Under the pieces are notes generated by a model. The model searched no databases. It was not told the DNA's origin and was given only the letters and a program-made list of their open reading frames with translations. A stretch of 64,000 bases of DNA from Streptomyces roseirectus (GTDB lineage Bacteria; Actinomycetota; Actinomycetes; Streptomycetales; Streptomycetaceae), in contig NZ_CP060828.1 of the NCBI RefSeq assembly GCF_014489635.1, forward strand, positions 7,506,001-7,570,000. The letters are read 5' to 3'. This document shows positions 1 through 8,346 of this stretch, one piece after another; the stretch's first letter is position 1, and the number at the start of each line of letters is the position of its first letter. The translations under genes were made by a program, and so were the position numbers.

Positions 1-2
1 GG

Positions 3-281
3 CGCATGAAGCGGCTGCTGGACGAGGGCGAGGTCGAGCGCGCGCGCTCCCAGCCGCCGGAGGACACCCGCGCGTACTTCCGGGGGCGCTGCCTCGACCA
101 GTACGCCGACGACGTCGCCGCCGCCTCCTGGGACTCCGTCATCTTCGACCTCCCCGGGCGCGACAGCCTCCAGCGCGTCCCAACCCTCGAACCGCTACGC
201 GGAACGCGAAATCACGTCAAGGAGCTTCTGGACCGATGCCGCACGGCCGAGGACCTGGTCAGGGTCCTCTCCGGCGGCTGA
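3..281 (+). CDS. dop: Dop, Pup deamidase/depupylase (C-terminal fragment)
   Basis: This is the last 92 residues of Dop, cut by the left window edge; the frame is already open at base 3 and the ATG at 6 is internal. Dop has a glutamine-synthetase-like fold, removes Pup from substrates, and in species whose Pup ends in Gln also deamidates it. The family tail is visible (AYFRGRC, then WDSVIFDL, then a helical HVKELLDRC end). The catalytic N-terminal part lies outside the window. It precedes pup on the same strand, the usual order in actinobacteria. Identity rests on tail motifs and neighbours. Confidence 0.85.
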   Translation, partial: RMKRLLDEGEVERARSQPPEDTRAYFRGRCLDQYADDVAAASWDSVIFDLPGRDSLQRVPTLEPLRGTRNHVKELLDRCRTAEDLVRVLSGG

Positions 282-285
282 ACAC

Positions 286-329
286 ATGATCCCCGCGCAC
301 GGGTGGAAACCCCCGCGCCCGGGAATCAT
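286..329 (+). terminator. Imperfect hairpin after dop
   Basis: ATGAT at 286-290 pairs with ATCAT at 325-329, and GCGC and CCC/GGG blocks pair inside, giving a long imperfect stem just after the dop stop. There is no T-run, as is common for Streptomyces terminators. It may partly separate dop from pup. Confidence 0.4.
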
Positions 330-435
330 CGAGGTGGCCCCCGCACGTTGTACCAACTGCGGGGCCGATGTCGGACCCGGCTTGTAGGGTCTGATCATCA
401 CCGACATAGCGGGCGAACTGAGCGGGGTGAAGGTT

Positions 436-654
436 ATGGCGACCAAGGACACCGGCGGCGGCCAGCAGAAGGCGACGCGCTCCACCGAGGAGGTCGAGGA
501 GCAGACCGCGGAGACACAGGGCTCGGAAGACCTCAAGGAACGCCACGAGAAGCTGAGCGACGACGTCGACTCGGTTCTTGACGAAATTGACGATGTCCTC
601 GAGGAGAATGCCGAGGACTTCGTGCGTGGGTTCGTGCAGAAAGGTGGGGAATAG
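436..654 (+). CDS. pup: Pup, prokaryotic ubiquitin-like protein
   Basis: Pup is the small disordered tag that PafA joins to lysines of target proteins for recognition by the ARC/Mpa ATPase and the 20S proteasome. The ATG at 436 follows GGGGTGAAGG at ideal spacing and gives 72 residues starting MATKDTGG, so the GTG at 427 is rejected. The acidic C-terminal half (DDVDSVLDEIDDVLEENAEDF) is the helical ATPase-binding part. The protein ends QKGGE: the terminal residue is already Glu, so Dop deamidation should not be needed before ligation. It sits between dop and the prcBA genes. Confidence 0.97.
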   Translation: MATKDTGGGQQKATRSTEEVEEQTAETQGSEDLKERHEKLSDDVDSVLDEIDDVLEENAEDFVRGFVQKGGE

Positions 655-693
655 TCCGATTTGCCCCTTCGGGAGGGGAGAGCGGGGGCTTCT

Positions 694-1197
694 GTGTCGG
701 AGGGGCAAGAGGTGAAGCGTTGCTCGCGGTGCAAGGAGGACAAGCCGCGAGCGGCCTTCGCCAGTAACAAGGCGGCGCGGGGCGGCCTTCAGGCGTACTG
801 CCGGGAGTGTTGGTCGGCGTATCACCAGGCTCGGCAACTGGCCAAGGGGAAGAACGTCAGGCCGAGGGTGGAAGCACCTCCGGGGCATAAATACTGTCGC
901 GCCTGCGGGCGGGCCAGGCACCTCAAGCGCAACTACAACCTCACCGAATCTCAGCGGGACGAGATGATCGCGGAGCAGAAGGGGCTGTGTGTCATCTGCC
1001 TGAAAGCCCCCGCCGTTCATGTGGATCACTGCCATGAGACGGGTAGGGTCCGTGGCGTACTGTGCTTCAACTGCAATTCGGCCATCGGCAAGTTGGGGGA
1101 CGACCCCGATGCGGTTCGTCGGGCGGCCTCCTACCTGGAAGGAATCTCGTGGAAGCCAACACTCGTAGCACCGGGCGTCTACCAGCTGCCTTCCTGA
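694..1197 (+). CDS. HNH / recombination endonuclease VII-type protein
   Basis: This 167-residue protein lies between pup and prcB. The N-terminal half has two CxxC pairs (CSRCKED and, further on, CRACGRA), probably zinc knuckles. The C-terminal half matches the endonuclease VII branch of HNH nucleases: CVICLK, then [20 protein letters not shown] with its metal-binding His and Cys. The family cuts branched or mismatched DNA or serves as a general nuclease; the substrate here is unknown. GTG 694 follows GCGGGGGC; GTG 712 with GGAGGGG upstream is an equally good start. Its 3' end overlaps the prcB start by 49 bases, so the two are probably co-translated. I see no phage genes nearby. Confidence 0.8.
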   Translation: MSEGQEVKRCSRCKEDKPRAAFASNKAARGGLQAYCRECWSAYHQARQLAKGKNVRPRVEAPPGHKYCRACGRARHLKRNYNLTESQRDEMIAEQKGLCVICLKAPAVHVDHCHETGRVRGVLCFNCNSAIGKLGDDPDAVRRAASYLEGISWKPTLVAPGVYQLPS

Positions 1198-1994
1198 CGC
1201 CTGGGTCCTCGTCGTTCATGGATTTCCTGTCCGAGCACCAGCCGGAACTGCTGCCGGGGAAGCGGCAGTTGCCGCCGGTGCAGGGTGTGGTGGAGGCTCC
1301 GCACGGGACGACGATCGTCGCGGTGACGTTCCGGGGCGGGGTGATCCTCGCGGGGGACCGCCGGGCGACGATGGGGAACATGATCGCCCAGCGGGACATC
1401 GAGAAGGTGTTCCCGGCGGACGAGTACTCGGCGGTCGGGATCGCCGGCACGGCGGGCCTCGCGGTGGAGATGGTGAAGCTGTTCCAGCTGGAGCTGGAGC
1501 ACTTCGAGAAGGTGGAGGGCGCGCAGCTCTCGCTGGAGGGCAAGGCGAACCGCCTGTCGACGATGATCAGGTCGAACCTCGGGATGGCGATGCAGGGCCT
1601 CGCGGTCGTGCCGCTGTTCGCCGGTTTCGACGTGGACCGCGCGAAGGGCCGCATCTTCAGTTACGACGTGACGGGCGGCCGTTCCGAGGAGCAGAACTTC
1701 GCGGCGGTCGGTTCGGGTTCGATCTTCGCGCGGGGCGCGATGAAGAAGCTGTACCACGCGGACCTGTCGGAGTCGGAGGCGACGACGCTGGTGGTGCAGG
1801 CGCTGTACGACGCGGCTGACGACGACTCGGCGACGGGTGGCCCGGATGTCGCGCGCCGGATCTACCCGATCGTCACGGTGATCACCGACGAGGGTTTCCG
1901 CAGGCTGACGGATGTCGAGTCGGCGGAGATCGCGCGTTCGGTGCTGGAGAAGCGGCTGGAGCAGCCGGACGGCCCGCGGGCCGCGCTGCTGTAG
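1149..1994 (+). CDS. prcB: Proteasome beta subunit PrcB
   Basis: PrcB is the catalytic beta subunit of the 20S proteasome, an N-terminal-nucleophile threonine protease. I place the start at GTG 1149, preceded by GGAAGG, which gives 281 residues, the length I recall for S. coelicolor PrcB. A 53-residue propeptide ends at HG, and self-cleavage before TTIVAVTF would expose catalytic Thr54. Family motifs GDRRATMGN and [15 protein letters not shown] are present. The ATG at 1218 is a possible internal start and would leave a propeptide of 30 residues. The gene starts inside the 3' end of the HNH gene and is followed by prcA 61 bases on. Confidence 0.96.
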   Translation: MEANTRSTGRLPAAFLTPGSSSFMDFLSEHQPELLPGKRQLPPVQGVVEAPHGTTIVAVTFRGGVILAGDRRATMGNMIAQRDIEKVFPADEYSAVGIAGTAGLAVEMVKLFQLELEHFEKVEGAQLSLEGKANRLSTMIRSNLGMAMQGLAVVPLFAGFDVDRAKGRIFSYDVTGGRSEEQNFAAVGSGSIFARGAMKKLYHADLSESEATTLVVQALYDAADDDSATGGPDVARRIYPIVTVITDEGFRRLTDVESAEIARSVLEKRLEQPDGPRAALL

Positions 1995-2055
1995 CGGCGG
2001 TTCTCGTTTCTTGTCAGGTGATCGTGTGACTTCCACAGAAAGGGACGGGTAACCG

Positions 2056-2814
2056 GTGTCGACGCCGTTCTATGTCTCCCCCCAGCAGGCGATGGCGGAC
2101 CGCGCGGAGTACGCCCGTAAGGGCATCGCGCGGGGCCGGAGTCTGGTCGTCCTGCAGTACGCCGACGGCATCGTGTTCGTCGGCGAGAACCCTTCGCGCG
2201 CGCTGCACAAGTTCAGCGAGATCTACGACCGGATCGGTTTCGCGGCGGCGGGCAAGTACAACGAGTACGAGAACCTGCGGATCGGCGGTGTGCGCTACGC
2301 GGATCTGCGGGGTTACACCTATGACCGGGACGATGTGACCGCGCGGGGTCTGGCGAACGTGTACGCGCAGACGCTGGGCACGATCTTCTCGTCGACGGCG
2401 GAGAAGCCGTACGAGGTGGAGCTGGTGGTCGCGGAGGTCGGTGAGACGGTCGAGGGTGACCAGATCTACCGGTTGCCGCACGACGGTTCGATCGTGGACG
2501 AGCACGGTTCGGTCGCGGTGGGCGGTAACGCGGAGCTGATCAGCAACTATCTGGACCAGCGTCATCAGGACGGGATGAGCCTGTCGGAGGCGTTGCAGCT
2601 GGCGGTGCAGGCGTTGTCGCGGGAGGCGAACGGGACACAGCGGGAGATTCCGGCGGAGCGTCTTGAGGTCGCGGTGCTGGACCGTACGCGTCCGCAGCAG
2701 CGGAAGTTCAAGCGGATCGTGGGTCCGCAGTTGTCGCGCCTGTTGGAGGCGGGTGGCCCGGCGACGGAGGCGGAGAGCGCCGAGGACGCGGGCGACGCCG
2801 GGGACGGCGAGTAG
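2056..2814 (+). CDS. prcA: Proteasome alpha subunit PrcA
   Basis: PrcA is the structural alpha subunit that forms the outer rings of the 20S proteasome and the gate that the ATPase opens. The 252-residue product has the alpha-type N-terminus ([20 protein letters not shown]) whose first residues close the pore, and no catalytic N-terminal threonine. The [17 protein letters not shown] region is typical. The last 30 residues are Ala-, Gly-, Asp- and Glu-rich and probably disordered. GTG 2056 follows AAAGGGACGG. It lies directly after prcB, so both subunits should be made from one transcript, and a strong hairpin follows. Confidence 0.96.
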   Translation: MSTPFYVSPQQAMADRAEYARKGIARGRSLVVLQYADGIVFVGENPSRALHKFSEIYDRIGFAAAGKYNEYENLRIGGVRYADLRGYTYDRDDVTARGLANVYAQTLGTIFSSTAEKPYEVELVVAEVGETVEGDQIYRLPHDGSIVDEHGSVAVGGNAELISNYLDQRHQDGMSLSEALQLAVQALSREANGTQREIPAERLEVAVLDRTRPQQRKFKRIVGPQLSRLLEAGGPATEAESAEDAGDAGDGE

Positions 2815-2836
2815 GCGGCGCGGTCTCCCGTTTCGT

Positions 2837-2874
2837 GCCCCGGCCGGGTCATCCGGCTGGGGCGCGGGGTTTTT
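2837..2874. terminator. Bidirectional terminator between prcA and lacI-type gene
   Basis: GCCCCGGCCGG at 2837-2847 pairs with CCGGCTGGGGC at 2853-2863 across a five-base loop, and five Ts follow at 2870-2874. It ends the prcBA transcript. The facing LacI gene stops inside the loop, so the hairpin may serve that strand too. Confidence 0.75.
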
Positions 2875-3880
2875 CGGGGGGTGGTGCGGTGGAGCCGCGC
2901 ACGACGAGGTGGACGGGGATGTCGTCCTGGCCGGGGCTGCGTCCGTCGAGGACGGCGAGGAGGGTGTGCATGCCGCGTTCGCCGAAGAGTTCGGCGTCGA
3001 GGCGGACGGTGGTGAGTTCGGGGTCGATGGCGGTGGCGAGGGCGAGGTCGTCGAGGCCGGTGACGGAGAGGTCGTCGGGGATGCGCAGGCCGAGTCGGCG
3101 GAGGGCTTTGTAGGCGCCGGCGGCGAGTTTGTCGTCGTCGCAGACCACGGCGGTGGGGTGGGGGCCGTGCTGGAGGGCCTGGACGAGGGCGTCGCGGGCG
3201 CCTTCGATGGCGATGGGGGCGTGGGCGGTGCGCAGGGTGGTGCCGGGGACGGTGGCGAGGCGGGTGGCGAGGGCGTCGGCGCGGACCTGGAAGGTCCAGG
3301 AGGGGACGTCGGCCGCGAGGTGGAGGAAGTGGCGGTGGCCGAGGCCGAGGAGGTGGTCGGCGACCTGGCGGGTGCCGTCGGCGATGTCGAGGTTGACGGT
3401 GGCGGCGCCGAGGCTGCCGTGGGGGTCGCTGTCGAGCATGACGAGGGGGAGTTGGTCGCCGCGGATGGCGGTGAGGGCGTCGGCGGCCATGGAGGAGGCG
3501 ATGACGCCGTCGAGGGCGGTCTGGGCGCTGGCGAAGGGGTCGCGGGCGGGGCCGACGCCTTCGGGGGAGGGGTAGAGGACGACGCCGAAGCCGTGCTGGG
3601 CGGCGACGCGGGCGGCGCCGGTGTAGACGCCGGCGAAGAACTCGGTGGTGAGCGCGGGGACGACGAGCAGGACGGTGCGGGTGTGGCCGAGGCGGAGGTT
3701 GCGGGCGGCGAGGTTGGGGCGGTAGCCGAGGTCGCGGGCGGCCTGGCGGACGCGTTCGGCGGTGGTCTCGGCGACGCGGCCGCGCCATTTGTCGCCGAGG
3801 ACGAGGGAGACGGCGGCCTGGGAGACTCCGGCGGCCTGGGCGACGTCGCGGCTCGTGGGGCGCGTGGTGTTGCGTGCCAC
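2849..3880 (-). CDS. LacI-family transcriptional regulator
   Basis: This 343-residue LacI/GalR repressor has an N-terminal helix-turn-helix (SRDVAQAAGVSQAAVSLVLGDK), the hinge helix (NLAARNLRLGHTRT) and a periplasmic-binding-protein-like effector domain ending in an ISVTGLDDL-like segment. The effector is probably a sugar or nucleoside, but the sequence does not say which. The start is GTG at 3880 with GGAGG about ten bases upstream. It is divergent from an MFS transporter gene, and the shared 127-base spacer holds palindromes. I infer that it represses the transporter and itself. Both genes interrupt the prcBA-pafA order, as I recall they also do in S. coelicolor. Confidence 0.92.
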   Translation of the reverse strand: MARNTTRPTSRDVAQAAGVSQAAVSLVLGDKWRGRVAETTAERVRQAARDLGYRPNLAARNLRLGHTRTVLLVVPALTTEFFAGVYTGAARVAAQHGFGVVLYPSPEGVGPARDPFASAQTALDGVIASSMAADALTAIRGDQLPLVMLDSDPHGSLGAATVNLDIADGTRQVADHLLGLGHRHFLHLAADVPSWTFQVRADALATRLATVPGTTLRTAHAPIAIEGARDALVQALQHGPHPTAVVCDDDKLAAGAYKALRRLGLRIPDDLSVTGLDDLALATAIDPELTTVRLDAELFGERGMHTLLAVLDGRSPGQDDIPVHLVVRGSTAPPPEKPRAPAG

Positions 3881-3950
3881 CTTGGGGCTGCCTCCGGTTG
3901 TGGGTCGTTCGCCTCCGGGCGCTCCGGTCTCGGTCTGGACCGGTTGTCTT

Positions 3951-3971
3951 GGGTCATGCTACGTATGACCC
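3951..3971. promoter_or_regulatory. Candidate LacI operator, perfect arms
   Basis: GGGTCAT at 3951-3957 and ATGACCC at 3965-3971 are perfect inverted arms around seven bases, midway between the divergent regulator and transporter genes. LacI-family sites are usually palindromes of this size. Confidence 0.5.
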
Positions 3972-3976
3972 CGGAC

Positions 3977-3988
3977 GTTATACGTAAC
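3977..3988. promoter_or_regulatory. Second candidate operator (GTTA-N4-TAAC)
   Basis: GTTATACGTAAC has GTTA/TAAC arms and lies 20 bases before the transporter start. The TACGTAT at 3960 and ATACGTA at 3980 form an additional inverted pair, so the two palindromes may be bound together. Confidence 0.4.
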
Positions 3989-4007
3989 ACTGATGGCGGG
4001 AGGCGGG

Positions 4008-5276
4008 ATGGCCGGGGGACTGGCGGGTTACGCGGAGGTCGTGCGGGCGCGGTACGCGGCACGGCTGCTGGCCGGGACGCTGGTGGGGCGGCTGCCGTGC
4101 GCGACGGCGGCGGTCACGATCGTGCTGTTCGCGCGCGCGGAGGGCGCCACCTACAGCCTGGCCGGTGTGCTGGCGGCGGTGTACGGGGTGGCGAACGCGG
4201 TGGGACAGCCGCTGCTGGGACGGCTGGTGGACCTGCGCGGACAGCCGAAGGTGCAGTTGCCGGCGGCGGTGGGCGCGGCGGCGGCGATGGCGGTGTTCGC
4301 CTGGAGCGGCCTGGACCCCCTGTGGCAGGCGTACACGGCCGTGGTGGTCTCGGGGCTGCTGACACCGCCGCTGGAGGGCGGGCTGCGGGCGCTGTGGCCG
4401 TCGGTGCTCAAGCGCGAGGAGCAGGTGCACACGGCGTACGCGATGGACGCGGTCGCGCAGGAGGTGATGTTCACGCTGGGGCCGCTGCTGGTGACGGTGT
4501 GCGTGTCGGTGTGGTCGGAGCGGGCGGCGCTGCTGGTGATCAACGCGGTGGGCGTGCTGGGGGCGCTGTCGGTGGTGGTGTCGCCGCCCGCGCGCGCGTG
4601 GCGCTCGGCACCGCGCGAGGCGCACTGGCTGGGCGCGCTGCGCTCGCCCGCGCTGCTGGCGCTGCTGGGGGCGTGCGTGTTCGTGGGGGTCGCGCTGGGG
4701 TCGATCACGGTGGCGTCGGTGCCGTACGCGGACGAGCACGGCGGGGACGTGGTGTACGGCTGGCTGATGGCGGCGATCGGGTTCGGCGCGCTGGTCGGCG
4801 GGACGGTGTACGGGGCGCGGTCGTGGCGGGGTCCGGCGGAGCGGCGGCTGGTGGTGATCGTGGCGCTGCTGGCGGTGTGCTACGTGCCGTTGACGCTGCG
4901 GCCGGGGGCGCCGGCGATGGTGGCGCTGACGGTGCTCGCGGGGGTGTTCCTGGCGCCGGCGCTGACGTGCGCGTTCGTCCTGGTGGACCGGTACGCGCCG
5001 CGTGGGACGGTGACGGAGGCGTTCTCGTGGCTGGTGACGATGTTCACGGTGGGGCAGTCGGCGGGGGCGGGTCTCGCGGGGCCGGTCGTGGAGGCGGGGG
5101 GCACGCTGTGGGGGTTCGCGGTGCCCTCTCTCGCGGGTGGTGCCGCGTTGCTGGTTTTGCTGGCGACGAGGAGGGTAATGGCAGTGCCGGCCGCTGACGG
5201 GGTGGTTGTGGTGTCGTCGGAAAATGATCCGAACCGTGCTGCCGAACCCCGTTTCAGTTCGGGGGATCGGGCGTAA
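4008..5276 (+). CDS. MFS transporter
   Basis: This is a 422-residue major facilitator protein with about 12 hydrophobic segments. The basic inter-helix loop after the second segment (GRLVDLRGQPK) resembles MFS motif A. The start is taken at ATG 4008, directly preceded by GGGAGGCGGG; ATG 3993 has no ribosome-binding site. The C-terminal 35 residues are hydrophilic. It faces the LacI regulator and is probably induced by that regulator's ligand. The substrate is unknown; a drug-type or sugar-type exporter are both possible. It ends ten bases before pafA. Confidence 0.88.
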   Translation: MAGGLAGYAEVVRARYAARLLAGTLVGRLPCATAAVTIVLFARAEGATYSLAGVLAAVYGVANAVGQPLLGRLVDLRGQPKVQLPAAVGAAAAMAVFAWSGLDPLWQAYTAVVVSGLLTPPLEGGLRALWPSVLKREEQVHTAYAMDAVAQEVMFTLGPLLVTVCVSVWSERAALLVINAVGVLGALSVVVSPPARAWRSAPREAHWLGALRSPALLALLGACVFVGVALGSITVASVPYADEHGGDVVYGWLMAAIGFGALVGGTVYGARSWRGPAERRLVVIVALLAVCYVPLTLRPGAPAMVALTVLAGVFLAPALTCAFVLVDRYAPRGTVTEAFSWLVTMFTVGQSAGAGLAGPVVEAGGTLWGFAVPSLAGGAALLVLLATRRVMAVPAADGVVVVSSENDPNRAAEPRFSSGDRA

Positions 5277-5285
5277 TGTTCAGTC

Positions 5286-6647
5286 ATGGACCGCCGCATT
5301 TTCGGGCTGGAGAACGAGTACGGCGTCACGTGCACGTTCAGGGGACAGCGGCGTCTGTCTCCTGACGAGGTGGCGCGGTACCTCTTCCGCCGTGTCGTGT
5401 CATGGGGCCGCAGCAGCAATGTCTTTCTGCGGAACGGAGCCCGCCTCTATCTCGATGTGGGTTCGCACCCTGAATACGCGACACCCGAATGTGACAACGT
5501 GACCGAGCTGGTCACTCACGACAAGGCCGGCGAGCGCATTCTCGAAGGACTTCTGGTGGACGCGGAACGGCGCCTGCACGAGGAGGGAATCGCGGGCGAC
5601 GTCTACCTCTTCAAGAACAACACGGACTCGGCCGGGAACTCCTACGGCTGCCACGAGAACTATCTGGTGGCACGGCACGGGGAGTTCTCCCGGCTCGCGG
5701 ACATCCTGATCCCGTTCCTGGTGACGCGTCAGCTGCTGTGCGGCGCGGGCAAGGTGCTGCAGACGCCGCGTGGTGCGGTGTACTGCGTGAGCCAGCGGGC
5801 GGAGCACATCTGGGAGGGCGTCTCGTCGGCGACGACCCGTTCGCGGCCGATCATCAACACGCGTGACGAGCCGCACGCGGACGCGGAGCGCTACCGCCGT
5901 CTGCATGTGATCGTGGGCGACTCGAACATGTCGGAGACGACGATGCTGCTGAAGGTCGGCGCGACCGACCTGGTGCTGCGGATGATCGAGGCGGGCACGG
6001 TGATGCGGGACCTGACGCTGGAGAACCCGATCCGGGCGATCCGCGAGGTCAGTCACGACATCACGGGCCGGCGCAAGGTGCGTCTGGCGAGCGGGCGCGA
6101 GGCGTCGGCGCTCGAGGTGCAGCGCGAGTACTACGAGAAGGCCGTCGACTTCTGTGAGCGGCGCGGTATCCGGACGGGCACGGTCGAGCAGGTGCTCGAA
6201 CTGTGGGGCCGGACGCTGGACGCGATCGAGGCGGAGGACCTGGACCGGATCGGCACCGAGATCGACTGGGTGATGAAGTACAAGCTCATCGAGCGGTACC
6301 GGGCCAAGCACAACATGACGATGTCGCATCCGCGCGTGGCGCAGATCGACCTCGCCTACCACGACATCCACCGTCGCCGGGGTCTGTACTACCTGCTGGA
6401 GCGCAAGGGGCAGGCGGCGCGGATCTGTGACGACCTGAAGATCTTCCAGGGCAAGTCGGTGCCGCCGCAGACCACCCGGGCCCGGCTGCGGGGCGACTTC
6501 ATCCGGCGGGCGCAGGAGCAGCGCCGGGACTTCACGGTGGACTGGGTGCACCTGAAGCTGAACGACCAGGCACAGCGGACGGTGCTGTGCAAGGACCCCT
6601 TCCGGTCGGTGGACGACCGGGTCGAGAAACTGATCGCCGGGATGTGA
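5286..6647 (+). CDS. pafA: PafA, Pup-protein ligase
   Basis: PafA uses ATP to phosphorylate the C-terminal Glu of Pup and joins it to substrate lysines. The 453 residues show the family start [13 protein letters not shown], with the metal/ATP-binding Glu9 and Glu11, and [14 protein letters not shown], where Asp57 is the likely catalytic base. HENYL and [14 protein letters not shown] follow. ATG 5286 has no nearby Shine-Dalgarno sequence. A -10-like TAATGT at 5274-5279 ends six bases before the ATG, so the mRNA may be leaderless and pafA may have its own promoter even though the transporter gene ends just upstream. Confidence 0.97.
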   Translation: MDRRIFGLENEYGVTCTFRGQRRLSPDEVARYLFRRVVSWGRSSNVFLRNGARLYLDVGSHPEYATPECDNVTELVTHDKAGERILEGLLVDAERRLHEEGIAGDVYLFKNNTDSAGNSYGCHENYLVARHGEFSRLADILIPFLVTRQLLCGAGKVLQTPRGAVYCVSQRAEHIWEGVSSATTRSRPIINTRDEPHADAERYRRLHVIVGDSNMSETTMLLKVGATDLVLRMIEAGTVMRDLTLENPIRAIREVSHDITGRRKVRLASGREASALEVQREYYEKAVDFCERRGIRTGTVEQVLELWGRTLDAIEAEDLDRIGTEIDWVMKYKLIERYRAKHNMTMSHPRVAQIDLAYHDIHRRRGLYYLLERKGQAARICDDLKIFQGKSVPPQTTRARLRGDFIRRAQEQRRDFTVDWVHLKLNDQAQRTVLCKDPFRSVDDRVEKLIAGM

Positions 6648-6682
6648 CCGACCCTTTCCGGTGACAGGCCGGAACGCAACAC

Positions 6683-6711
6683 GGGCGCCGTACGTTTCCA
6701 GTACGGCGCCC
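6683..6711 (+). terminator. Terminator after pafA
   Basis: GGGCGCCGTAC at 6683-6693 pairs perfectly with GTACGGCGCCC at 6701-6711 across seven bases, followed by TTT. It closes the pafA transcript before the FKBP gene. Confidence 0.75.
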
Positions 6712-6774
6712 TTTGCACGCCGTAGAGTTGCGCGCACGCCATCCACAAGATCGACCGATTACGAGGCTTCCACC

Positions 6775-7785
6775 GTGCGCCGACGTTCCCTCATCCTGGC
6801 CGCCGTCCCCGCGGGGCTGGTCACGCTCGCCGGCTGCGGCGACGACAAGTCCGACTCGAACAAGGCGAGCGACAGCGTGTCGCCGTCCGCCTCGGACTCG
6901 GCGTCGTCGGCGGCCCCCGCGCCGAAGATCGTGGACGGTCCGCTGCCGGCCGTGACGGCGGGTCAGAAGGTCGGCGAGAAGCCGACGGTGGCCAAGGGCA
7001 GCGGCACCCCGTCCGACCAGCTCGCGGTGAAGACGCTGGTCGCGGGCGGCGGGAAGACGATCGCGGAGAAGGACTACGTGTGGGCCAACTACCTGGGCCA
7101 GATCTGGGACACGGGCAAGGTCTTCGACAACTCCTACGACCGCAAGACCCCGCTGTTCATCCAGCTCGCGCAGGGCAGCATCATCGACGGCTGGCGGTAC
7201 GCGCTCGCGGGCAAGAAGACCGGCAGCCGCGTCGAGTTCTCCGTCCCGCCGACCTGGGGGTACGGCTCGCAGGGCCAGTCCCAGGCGGGCATCAAGGGCA
7301 CGGACACGCTGGTGTTCGTGGTGGACGTGCTGGACACGTTCAACGGCACCTCCTCCGCCAAGGGCAAGGACGTCGCGCAGGACGACGCCGCGCTGCCGAA
7401 GGTGGGGACGAACACCGACGGGAAGGCGCCGTCCGTCGAGGTCCCGAAGTCGGCGGCGCCCAAGGGCCTGGTGGCGAACTACGTCATCGAGGGCGACGGC
7501 CCGGTCGTCAAGGCGGACTCCACGCTGGTCGTGCAGTACAAGGGCGTCGTCTGGGAGACCGGCAAGGAGTTCGACTCCTCGTACCAGCGCAGCGCGCCGA
7601 CGTCGTTCTCGCTCCAGCAGGTCGTCAAGGGCTGGGCGCAGGGGCTGACCGGCAAGAAGGTCGGCAGCCGTGTCGTCGTCGTGGTGCCGCCCTCGCTGGG
7701 CTACGGGGACAACCCGCCGAGCGACTCGGGGATCGGGAAGACGTCGACGATGGTGTTCACGGTGGACATCCTGGCTTCTTCGTGA
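6775..7785 (+). CDS. FKBP-type peptidyl-prolyl isomerase, lipoprotein with two FKBP domains
   Basis: The product is a 336-residue exported lipoprotein. The signal peptide MRRRSLILAAVPAGLVTLAGC ends in a lipobox (LAGC) with Cys21, and the RRR start suggests possible Tat export. A Ser/Ala linker follows. Two FKBP domains, roughly residues 100-190 and 235-336, each carry the family's VLV/VFVVDVL end and YG(S/D) active-site loop (WGYGSQ and LGYGDN). It should speed proline isomerisation in proteins outside the membrane. GTG 6775 is chosen because it places the signal peptide at the start; the frame is open further upstream. A second FKBP gene follows. Confidence 0.9.
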   Translation: MRRRSLILAAVPAGLVTLAGCGDDKSDSNKASDSVSPSASDSASSAAPAPKIVDGPLPAVTAGQKVGEKPTVAKGSGTPSDQLAVKTLVAGGGKTIAEKDYVWANYLGQIWDTGKVFDNSYDRKTPLFIQLAQGSIIDGWRYALAGKKTGSRVEFSVPPTWGYGSQGQSQAGIKGTDTLVFVVDVLDTFNGTSSAKGKDVAQDDAALPKVGTNTDGKAPSVEVPKSAAPKGLVANYVIEGDGPVVKADSTLVVQYKGVVWETGKEFDSSYQRSAPTSFSLQQVVKGWAQGLTGKKVGSRVVVVVPPSLGYGDNPPSDSGIGKTSTMVFTVDILASS

Positions 7786-7844
7786 CGCCGCGCGGGATGT
7801 AAGACTGTGCGGGTTGCCTTTCTGTGAACAAGCTGGAGTTTGAC

Positions 7845-8216
7845 GTGAGCATCGAGAAGCCCGAGATCGACTTCCCCGAGGGCGAGCCGCCGGCGGACCT
7901 TGAGATCAAGGACATCTGGGAGGGTGACGGCCCGGTCGCGCAGGCCGGTCAGAACGTGACCGTGCACTACGTGGGCGTCACCTTCGCGACCGGCGAGGAG
8001 TTCGACGCGAGCTGGAACCGCGGTTCCGCGTTCAAGTTCCCGCTGGGCGCCGGCCGGGTCATCAAGGGCTGGGACCAGGGCGTGCAGGGCATGAAGGTCG
8101 GCGGCCGTCGCCGGCTGACCATCCCGCCGCACCTGGGCTACGGCGACCAGAGCCCGACCCCGGCGATCCCGGCCGGTTCCACGCTGATCTTCGTGGTCGA
8201 CCTGATCGCGGTCTGA
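7845..8216 (+). CDS. FKBP-type peptidyl-prolyl isomerase, cytoplasmic
   Basis: This is a single-domain FKBP of 123 residues without a signal peptide. The classic motifs are all present: VTVHYVGVTFATGEEFDASW, then VIKGWDQGVQGMKVGGRRRL, then IPPHLGYGD and TLIFVVDLIAV. GTG 7845 follows a GGAG and gives the usual MSIEKPEIDFPEG start; GTG 7824 would add seven residues but lacks a good binding site. The role is cytoplasmic prolyl isomerisation or chaperoning. It follows the lipoprotein FKBP gene by about 60 bases and is closed by a strong terminator, so pafB has a separate promoter. Confidence 0.93.
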   Translation: MSIEKPEIDFPEGEPPADLEIKDIWEGDGPVAQAGQNVTVHYVGVTFATGEEFDASWNRGSAFKFPLGAGRVIKGWDQGVQGMKVGGRRRLTIPPHLGYGDQSPTPAIPAGSTLIFVVDLIAV

Positions 8217-8244
8217 GCAGCGCACGACCGGTGCTGACCGAGTG

Positions 8245-8281
8245 GGGCCCATGCCTGTACGGGCATGGGCCCTCGGCTTTT
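8245..8281 (+). terminator. Strong intrinsic terminator after FKBP gene
   Basis: GGGCCCATGCC at 8245-8255 pairs perfectly with GGCATGGGCCC at 8262-8272 across a six-base loop, and four Ts end at 8281. It separates the FKBP genes from pafB. Confidence 0.88.
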
Positions 8282-8346
8282 GCCGGGGCGGCGCGGGGCG
8301 GTACGGTCATCCGTCGGAAGCACCATAGGAAAGGCGAAGGGCGTCG

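Noticed and set aside
694..1197. HNH gene as a homing endonuclease, intein or phage insert
   Set aside because: It is a stand-alone gene, codon use matches its neighbours, overlaps prcB for translation and no phage or intron features surround it.
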